Part shown: positions 57,816-64,000 of the stretch, piece after piece | How the letters are laid out: every line of letters starts with the position of its first letter | Position numbering within the stretch: position 1 is the stretch's first letter | NCBI GenBank assembly: GCA_028044295.1 | Contig: JAOFSE010000001.1 | Location: 242,027-306,026, forward strand | DNA from: Sulfurimonas sp. | GTDB taxonomy: Bacteria; Campylobacterota; Campylobacteria; Campylobacterales; Sulfurimonadaceae | Length of the DNA: 64,000 nucleotides | Direction: 5' to 3' | Notes under the pieces: generated by a model | The model's database searches: none | What the model was told of the DNA's origin: nothing | Seen by the model: only the letters and a program-made list of their open reading frames with translations | Translations under genes and position numbers: made by a program

Positions 57816-59768
57816 TTAAATCTTAAACCCAACAACAGCCACATCATCATTTGTCTCTTCATCACCTTGATAAGCCTCTAATTCATTGAGAAAGAACCCT
57901 TGCTGATCTGCCATACTCTCAGTGTGATACTCTTCTATGATAGCTTTAAATCTCTTCTTACCAAATGGGAAACTTTTCTCTCCGCCATTTTGATCAAGGT
58001 AGCCATCTGTTGTAAGGTAGAAGCTCATATTCTCTCTTGTCTCTACAATATGATCTTTAAACTCATACTCACTGTCTGAAGTCTTATAACCTATAGAATG
58101 GCGGTTTCCTTTTATCATTTTTAGTTCTTCATCTTCTATATAGAATAGTGGTGTCTCTGCACCTGCGAACTTAAGAATGTTTTCTTTCTTGTTAAAGTAG
58201 ATAACTCCTCCATCGAAACCTGCATTTGACATACTCTCTTTGTTGTGTTGGTTGAGAAGCTGTTTCATCTTTCTGTTGAAGTATGCAAGTATCCATGCTG
58301 GACTCACTTCTATGGAGTGATCATTGTTTATCTTAGCAATTATCTGTCTCTCTATAGCTTTTACAAGCATGGTAACAAAGGCTCCTGCTACACCGTGACC
58401 TGTACAATCAATTACCATCAGTAAACACTCATCACTGTCTCGTAACTCTTCAAATAGATAGATATCCCCACCAACAACATCTTTTGGATGCCAGATTGCG
58501 AAATAATCTTGAAAGTAGTTTTTAAATGCTGTGTTGTCAGGTATGAGTGCACCTTGTATGAGTGATGCATATTCTATGGACTCTTGAGTATGTCTATGAA
58601 TATCTTCAATCTGATTTTTTGCATCATTAATCTCTATTTCGTTTTCTTTCTGTTTTGTTATATCTCTAGCAGTGGTCATAACTGCAATAACATCATCATT
58701 GTCAATTTCTGGAAATAACATCCAGTCTATCCAAATTCCACTTGGTAGTAAGAATTCAATTCTATGACTTTCTTTTGTTTGGAAAACTACATCTATCGCA
58801 TCATCTAATGTTTTACAAAAATCTAGAGGAAAGCCCATCTCTTCATGCGTTTTACCTAAGAATAGTTCAGCAGGAATACCTGTAAGTTCAGCAGTGGCAG
58901 GATTTACATAAAGATGTCGATATTCCCCGTCAAATCGCATTATTGAATCTATAGAGCCTTCTGTTAAAGAACGAAACTTTTTCTCTTCTAAGGAGAGTTC
59001 TGTTTGAGCTTTTTCCATATCAGTAATATCTGTAAATACTGCTGATTTGAGTCCTTCATTACCAGATAGTTTAGCTGCAGTTACAGAGAAAATAAAATCA
59101 TTCCCATCTCTTGTTATCATCGCTTTATGTATTTCTCCAAATGAGTGAGATATAACATAATCTATCCAAGTTTCTCTTCCCATTTTAACCTGCAGATACC
59201 CATCAGGAGCATTTGTATTGAATGTGTCACATATGCATCTCGCATCATAACTTTCCATGAACTCATTCACATCATCTACTGCAAAGAAATCATAAAACCT
59301 CTCATTGGCCGTAACAAGTTCTTTACCATTTGTTGTTATTATCATCTGGTGTTGAGTATCTATGAGGGTTTGTGTGAATTCTTTTTGCTTTTCAATTTCT
59401 ACTTCAGAAGTGATATCTAAAACAACTCCAGTAAGACCAACTACTTCCTTATTGGTATAAATTGGTGAGTAAATTGCATGATAATGATGTACTGAACCAT
59501 CGATTTTTTCAAAACTACCTTTACGTTCAACTTTATAACCTTTCAAAGCTCTTTTATAATACTCTAAGTTATCATGAAAGCCTTCTTCTCCAATTATATC
59601 TCTTATATGTTTACCTATAGCCTGCTCGAGAGTAATATTGTGAATTTTTTCATAGAATGGATTTACATATGTTGTTATAAAGTTAGAATCAGCAGCCAGG
59701 CAAAGTACAGGTGCTGATTCTACAAAATTTTTAAATGTATAATCAAAAGGTTTATCTAAACTATTCAT
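57816..59768 (-). CDS. SiaA-like PAS-PAS-PAS-SpoIIE phosphatase
   Basis: 650 residues, no TM. Three PAS domains (about 15-130, 140-255, 262-380: FVESAPVLCLAADSNFITTYVNPFYEKI; LIDTQHQMIITTNGKELVTANERFYDFF; FRSLTEGSIDSIMRFDGEYRHLYVNPATAEL), then a SpoIIE/PP2C domain (about 400-650) with metal-site VVGGDIYLFEE, MVIDCTGHGVAGAFVTML, DGGVIYF and NDDVAVVGFKI. In Pseudomonas SiaA is membrane-bound with HAMP; here input is through cytoplasmic PAS domains. First gene of the operon. Confidence 0.9.
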   Translation of the reverse strand: MNSLDKPFDYTFKNFVESAPVLCLAADSNFITTYVNPFYEKIHNITLEQAIGKHIRDIIGEEGFHDNLEYYKRALKGYKVERKGSFEKIDGSVHHYHAIYSPIYTNKEVVGLTGVVLDITSEVEIEKQKEFTQTLIDTQHQMIITTNGKELVTANERFYDFFAVDDVNEFMESYDARCICDTFNTNAPDGYLQVKMGRETWIDYVISHSFGEIHKAMITRDGNDFIFSVTAAKLSGNEGLKSAVFTDITDMEKAQTELSLEEKKFRSLTEGSIDSIMRFDGEYRHLYVNPATAELTGIPAELFLGKTHEEMGFPLDFCKTLDDAIDVVFQTKESHRIEFLLPSGIWIDWMLFPEIDNDDVIAVMTTARDITKQKENEIEINDAKNQIEDIHRHTQESIEYASLIQGALIPDNTAFKNYFQDYFAIWHPKDVVGGDIYLFEELRDSDECLLMVIDCTGHGVAGAFVTMLVKAIERQIIAKINNDHSIEVSPAWILAYFNRKMKQLLNQHNKESMSNAGFDGGVIYFNKKENILKFAGAETPLFYIEDEELKMIKGNRHSIGYKTSDSEYEFKDHIVETRENMSFYLTTDGYLDQNGGEKSFPFGKKRFKAIIEEYHTESMADQQGFFLNELEAYQGDEETNDDVAVVGFKI

Positions 59769-59789
59769 TACTTCATATCCAAAATTTAT

Positions 59790-59795
59790 ATTATA
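59790..59795 (-). promoter_or_regulatory. Promoter -10 of the Sia-like operon
   Basis: Reverse-strand TATAAT 21 bases before the phosphatase ATG. Confidence 0.5.
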
Positions 59796-59871
59796 AAGTA
59801 TATCATAAATAATATGTAATCAAAGTCAATCTAACTGTTGATTCATCAATATATGAGATATATTGTATCTT

Positions 59872-59886
59872 ACAGTTTTAGACTGA
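59872..59886 (+). repeat. Direct repeat flanking the IS256 remnant (left)
   Basis: ACAGTTTTAGACTGA; the right copy at 60390-60405 is ACAGTTTTAGGACTGA, differing by one inserted G. Confidence 0.5.
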
Positions 59887-59935
59887 TTTAGACCATTTTT
59901 CGTCAAATAATGATTTTATTAGTCTGAATCTAGAA

Positions 59936-60367
59936 ATGTTTTCCAAATCTCGTCTTCTTAGCAAACACAAGTATAGTCCTTTCCCAACTTCTCTTATATT
60001 TGGAACACCTTTTTCAGCTGTCTCTAAAAAAGAAGTAAAAGTTCCAAAACCTACACTTTGTGCAACTTATGAAGATTCTAAACCAAGACTCGCTATGTTT
60101 CTGATGGATAATTTATATGACAGTTGTACTTACTTAACATTTCCTAAAACACATAGGAGAAAGCTACACTCTACTAATGTACTAGAGAGATTTAACAAGG
60201 AGATTAAACGCAGAACTAAAGTGATAGGTGCCTTTCCAAATAAATGGTCAATATTAGTACCATTTGCCATTGACACTAATGCAAAATGGCTTGAGAGAAA
60301 CTATGTTCCGTTTGATAATTTGGCACAATGTCAAAAAGCTGAGGATGAATTTACAGAAATATTCTGA
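59936..60367 (+). pseudogene. IS256-family transposase remnant
   Basis: 143-residue frame. Its second half (HRRKLHSTNVLERFNKEIKRRTKVIGAFPNKWSI) is the C-terminal IS256/Mutator signature including the catalytic Glu region. The N-terminal two thirds, with both catalytic Asp, are gone. The first 45 residues do not fit the family and may be fused flanking sequence. No ribosome site fits the start; treated as inactive. Confidence 0.75.
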
Positions 60368-60389
60368 CGCTATCCAAAGTGATGATGTA

Positions 60390-60405
60390 ACAGTTTTAGG
60401 ACTGA
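60390..60405 (+). repeat. Direct repeat flanking the IS256 remnant (right)
   Basis: ACAGTTTTAGGACTGA, partner of 59872-59886 in the same orientation. Confidence 0.5.
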
Positions 60406-60429
60406 AGTTTTAAATATTTGAAAACTTAA

Positions 60430-61915
60430 CTCAACTTTCGCACATAAAACCCAACTCTTTTTGAGTATAAGCACTGAGTACAGCGATAATCTGTAGTAAA
60501 TCTTTATTCTCCTTGACAACATTTCCTATTTCAGAGATTTTAGTAAGTATTTTTATAAAGAGTTGCATAGATATTGCAAGAGTCTCAAGTTCACATTCTA
60601 AATCTCTAAAGAGTTCTCCAAGGGTTTGAGGCTCATGTTTTATACGGTTGATATAGCTTACAAGATTGTAAGCGAACATTGAGAGTGTAATCTTCGCAAT
60701 CAAAGATTCATAGATACGATTCTCTTCTTTTCCTAAGCCGAACAGGTTTCGTAAATCTTTATATCCTTGTTCTATATTCCATCTCTTTTTATAAGTTGCT
60801 AAAATTTCTTTAGCTGATATAATTATGTCCGTAGAGATAAAAACAAGTAAGTCTTTACCTGTGTGGAGAAACACTAATTTTACTTTCCCAAGAATATCAT
60901 GTTCTACAATTGCATCGAAATATTTGTAAGATATTTTTCCATGTTTACCGCTCTGCTTGTGACGAATATTTTTTAAATTTTCGTAGATTGAATTAAGTGT
61001 TTTATGTTTAGCCTTAAAATTCCAAATAAGTTTATTGTTTGGAAGTCTGGCAATGACAGGCATTCCAAGTTCATTAGCTTGATTTATGAAGTTTGGTTTA
61101 GCATACCAGCTATCTACGAGCAAGTAGTCTGCATCAACACCGCTATCCAAAGCTCTTTCTAGCATCTCAATAGCTAGTATATTTTTTCCTTTAGTAATTT
61201 CACTTTTTCGATAATATGCATTACTTCTGTGATGTAACTTTGTTGTGAACTCCGAAATATCTTTTCTATTACTATCATTCATTTTTATTGAAAAATCAAG
61301 CTGAAAAGTTGAATGTGTATCTGCATAATTTAGAGATACAATATTGAGTGCATTGATACTTCTATGTTCTTTATTACTCCAAATATATTTACAGCTTCCT
61401 TCAATATATTTACCTCTTTTAGCTTCTACTGTATCATCAATAAATAGTAAACGATGTTCACCATCTTTATGTAGTGATTTTATTTTTTGCAAAAGTGTAG
61501 TAGTACTGAGCATTAAAAACTTTCTCCAGTTGTAACGACTCTCTTTTATAAATCTGTAATAGGAATCTTTACCAAATGCACTATCGCTCTTTTTTATAAA
61601 TGTTGACTGGCGTTTTTGCATCACTAACATATAAACGAAGTGTAAGATTATTTGAAATGGTGGATAGCCAACATCTCGTTTAATGAAGTTGCTCTGCTTG
61701 AGTATTTTTGTGATTTTTATCTCTATTAACACTTCAAGTATTGGATTCTTTAATATGCTTCTCACTGCAGTTTGTATATAATTGTCAAGTTCCATAAAAT
61801 AACCTTGTATTTTTGATGTTGTGGTCACAAAATTATACTTAAAAGTGGCTATTTATGGGCTTTAATAATCAATTTAAGTTCGTGGATTTAGTGGAATCTA
61901 TGTGCGAAAGTTGAG
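60430..61915 (-). mobile_element. Intact IS4-like insertion sequence
   Basis: 1486 bp. Ends are perfect 17-bp inverted repeats: CTCAACTTTCGCACATA at 60430-60446 and its complement TATGTGCGAAAGTTGAG at 61899-61915. A 7-bp target duplication AACTTAA lies at 60423-60429 and 61916-61922. The single transposase gene fills the element and ends inside the left repeat. Undamaged ends and a perfect duplication suggest a recent insertion, 47 bases before the cupin-SpoIIE gene. Confidence 0.92.
60431..61795 (-). CDS. IS4-family transposase
   Basis: 454 residues from ATG 61795 (the frame is open to 61828). DDE residues are seen as LFIDDTVEA (near 120), LLVDSWYAKP (near 228) and the YREK-type box YKKRWNIEQGYKDLR (Glu near 342). 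The last codons, MCES then TGA, are encoded by the terminal inverted repeat. No frameshift or internal stop, so it should be active. Confidence 0.9.
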   Translation of the reverse strand: MELDNYIQTAVRSILKNPILEVLIEIKITKILKQSNFIKRDVGYPPFQIILHFVYMLVMQKRQSTFIKKSDSAFGKDSYYRFIKESRYNWRKFLMLSTTTLLQKIKSLHKDGEHRLLFIDDTVEAKRGKYIEGSCKYIWSNKEHRSINALNIVSLNYADTHSTFQLDFSIKMNDSNRKDISEFTTKLHHRSNAYYRKSEITKGKNILAIEMLERALDSGVDADYLLVDSWYAKPNFINQANELGMPVIARLPNNKLIWNFKAKHKTLNSIYENLKNIRHKQSGKHGKISYKYFDAIVEHDILGKVKLVFLHTGKDLLVFISTDIIISAKEILATYKKRWNIEQGYKDLRNLFGLGKEENRIYESLIAKITLSMFAYNLVSYINRIKHEPQTLGELFRDLECELETLAISMQLFIKILTKISEIGNVVKENKDLLQIIAVLSAYTQKELGFMCES

Positions 61916-61962
61916 AACTTAATTTAATATTAGAGTAGATATTGCACAACTAAAGGAAAGAT

Positions 61963-63975
61963 ATGGATAAAACAGCAAAGGTTGACATAAAAAGTTTTAA
62001 CAACCCAGATGAAGTACGAATATTTCCAAATGGAAGACTGGAGCTTATAAATGTAGCAGGTTCTGAAATTGGTCGTGCTATATTTGAACCAGGTTGGATT
62101 TGGTCAAAATCAGTACAACCTCTTGTTCAAACATGTAGTTGTGAGGCACCTCATTTTCAATACCATTTGTCTGGACAGTTAGCTTTTAAAATGGATGACG
62201 GCAAAGAATATATTTGTAAGCCTGGAGATGTTTCATGGTTTCCTTCAGGTCATGACGCTTGGGTTGTAGGTGATGAAACAGTCGAAGTTGTTGATTTTAA
62301 TGGTATGTCTGACTATGCAAATGAGCTCAAAGTTTTAGTTAAAGAACATGCTGAACAAATACGCACTTCTGAAGAACAACGTAAACTAATTTTAAGCTCA
62401 GTCAATGATGGAATAGTTGGATTAGACAATGATGGAAAAATAACTTTTATCAACCCTGCCGCACATTCTATGCTTGGATATACAGAAAAGGAGATGATTG
62501 GTAAAGAGATGCATTTATACTTACATCAAAAATATCCAGATGGAATTGTCCTTCCAATGGAGGAATGTTCTATGTATAAAACTTCCAAAGATGGAATTTC
62601 TCGAACAGTTGACAATGAACTCTTGTGGTGTAAAGATGGAAGTACGATTACAGTTGAATACTCAACGACACCAATTATTCAAAATCAAATATTATCAGGA
62701 GTAGTTGTTGTTTATCGTGATATAACAGATCGTAAAAAAGCAGAAAAAATTTCACAACAACAACAACACGAAATTGATCAACAAAAACAATTTGTTCAGA
62801 CTCTTTTGGACTCACAAGAACAATTAATCATCACAACAGATGGAGAGACTTTAGTAACAGCAAATGAAACATTTTATGACTTTTTTGCGATTGATAGTAT
62901 TGAAGACTTTATAAAAGAGTATGAATCTAAATGTATATGTGAAACCTTTAATGTAAATGCACCTGAAGAATATTTACAAGTAAAAATGGGTGAAAATGGT
63001 AGGGAATCTTGGATAGATTATGTTATATCACGATCATATGGTCATACGCATAAAGCTATGATAAGCATGGGAAGTTCAGACTTTATATTTTCTGTTACTG
63101 CAGCTAAATTACCTGGAGAAGAAGGACTAAAGTCTGCAGTATTTACAAATATTACAGAAATGGAAAAAGCAAAGCAAGAGATTGAAGCTGTCAATAAACA
63201 TACCCGAGAATCTATAGAATATGCCTCTTTAATTCAAGGGGCACTTATTCCTGATAATAATGTATTTAAACATTACTTTGCTGATTATTTCACTATATGG
63301 CAACCAAAAGATATAGTTGGTGGAGATATATATTTGTTTGAAGAGCTAAGAGACAAAGATGAGTGTCTTCTTCTAGTAATAGACTGTACAGGACATGGTG
63401 TACCTGGAGCATTTGTAACCATGCTAGTTAAAGCAATAGAAAGACAAGTCATAAGTAAAATCGAAAATGATGAAAATATAGATGTAAGCCCAGCTTGGAT
63501 ACTAAGTTACTTTAATAGAACTATGAAAAAGCTTCTGCAACAAGAAACTGAAGAGAGTGTCTCTAATGCTGGATTTGATGGTGGAATTATTTATTACAAT
63601 AAAAAAGAGAACATAATTAAATTCGCAGGAGCTGAAACAGCTCTTTTTTATATAGAAGATGAAGAATTAAAAACTATAAAAGGGAATCGTCACTCTATTG
63701 GATATAAAAAGTCTGATGGGAACTATGAATTTAAAGAACATATCATAGAAGTAAAAGAAGGAATGAAATTTTATTGCACAACAGATGGATACCTTGACCA
63801 AAATGGTGGTGAAAAAGGTTTTCCAATGGGGAAAAAACGTTTTGCAAGTTTGATAATTGAAAATCAACATGAAACATTTGCAAAACAACAAGAGTTGTTA
63901 TTATATAAACTTCAAGAGTATCAAGTTAATGAAGAGACTAATGATGATGTTACTGTTATTGGGTTTAAAATTTAA
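61963..63975 (+). CDS. Cupin-PAS-PAS-SpoIIE phosphatase (SiaA-like paralogue)
   Basis: 670 residues. An N-terminal cupin domain (about 20-115: FEPGWIWSKSVQPLVQTCSCEAPHFQYHLSGQ, KPGDVSWFPSGHDAWVVG) is followed by a PAS domain (about 138-260), a second PAS (about 280-405) and a SpoIIE domain (about 415-670; DIVGGDIYLFEELRDKDECLL, DCTGHGVPGAFVTML, NDDVTVIGFKI). From the second PAS on it is very similar to the phosphatase at 57816-59768, so the two are paralogues with exchanged input domains. AAAGGAAAG ribosome site. No kinase or SiaC partner follows within the window. Confidence 0.9.
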   Translation: MDKTAKVDIKSFNNPDEVRIFPNGRLELINVAGSEIGRAIFEPGWIWSKSVQPLVQTCSCEAPHFQYHLSGQLAFKMDDGKEYICKPGDVSWFPSGHDAWVVGDETVEVVDFNGMSDYANELKVLVKEHAEQIRTSEEQRKLILSSVNDGIVGLDNDGKITFINPAAHSMLGYTEKEMIGKEMHLYLHQKYPDGIVLPMEECSMYKTSKDGISRTVDNELLWCKDGSTITVEYSTTPIIQNQILSGVVVVYRDITDRKKAEKISQQQQHEIDQQKQFVQTLLDSQEQLIITTDGETLVTANETFYDFFAIDSIEDFIKEYESKCICETFNVNAPEEYLQVKMGENGRESWIDYVISRSYGHTHKAMISMGSSDFIFSVTAAKLPGEEGLKSAVFTNITEMEKAKQEIEAVNKHTRESIEYASLIQGALIPDNNVFKHYFADYFTIWQPKDIVGGDIYLFEELRDKDECLLLVIDCTGHGVPGAFVTMLVKAIERQVISKIENDENIDVSPAWILSYFNRTMKKLLQQETEESVSNAGFDGGIIYYNKKENIIKFAGAETALFYIEDEELKTIKGNRHSIGYKKSDGNYEFKEHIIEVKEGMKFYCTTDGYLDQNGGEKGFPMGKKRFASLIIENQHETFAKQQELLLYKLQEYQVNEETNDDVTVIGFKI

Positions 63976-64000
63976 TTTTTATTAACCTCTTATATTTGGA

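Noticed and set aside
59145..59420. 91-residue frame opposite the SiaA-like PAS domains
   Set aside because: Shadow frame, no motif and no ribosome site.

Overview
The window is AT-rich, densely packed chromosomal DNA that looks like a free-living Campylobacterota (Sulfurimonas-like) bacterium. The evidence is the 386-400 residue campylobacterotal type of DapD, the short LID-less adenylate kinase, paired FlgG-type rod proteins, a CiaD-like protein next to purU, the hemL / cytochrome c / folD / lepB neighbourhood remembered from Campylobacter jejuni, and many cyclic-di-GMP and PAS signalling proteins. No rRNA genes and no intact tRNA gene are visible.

Layout. 1-3088 is the end of a suf iron-sulfur cluster operon (sufC tail, sufD, sufS, sufE, a DUF59/SufT-like protein). 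3089-12971 is housekeeping (nadK, aspS, two different adenylate kinases, a DEAD-box helicase, a porin) with two GGDEF proteins. 13017-20635 is a reverse-strand envelope cluster: an acidic protein, an RND/MMPL transporter, a LolA-like protein and a DUF1302-like barrel. It is followed, from its own promoter, by a periplasmic binding protein overlapping a GGDEF/EAL protein. 20745-25701 holds small DNA-binding proteins, dapD, a rod-like flagellar protein, an NlpC/P60 lipoprotein and a LexA/CI-type (S24) repressor with a clear operator region. 25570-29200 is one reverse operon led by leuD-leuB and ending in purU, trmL and a small membrane protein.

29277-35876 is the most unusual part. A reverse-strand pair, a lipoprotein carrying an unrecognised module followed by a separate beta-propeller protein, faces a forward 1037-residue exported protein. 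In the latter the same module is split by one complete set of seven WD repeats and followed by a second complete set of seven. A further lipoprotein converges on it. I know no description of this arrangement. 36071-55010 returns to core genes: flgG and its paralogue, rpoD, hemL, a TonB-like gene, folD, lepB, rpiB, apt, trpB, pepA and a DMT exporter. Among them are a receiver-domain protein and a propeller-plus-helical-repeat protein.

55011-64000 is a plastic accessory end. It has a nonsense-mutated thermonuclease-like pseudogene and a tRNA-Leu(CAA) remnant lacking its D arm. Next comes a SiaA-SiaB-SiaC partner-switching operon whose output gene is an HD-GYP phosphodiesterase rather than the SiaD diguanylate cyclase. 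Then follow an IS256-type transposase remnant, an intact IS4-like element with 17-bp inverted repeats and 7-bp target duplications, and a divergent second SpoIIE phosphatase with a cupin input domain. A 10-bp palindrome, CTACATGTAG, recurs across the window far more often than base composition predicts. Functional calls come from reading protein motifs by eye; no database search was run.
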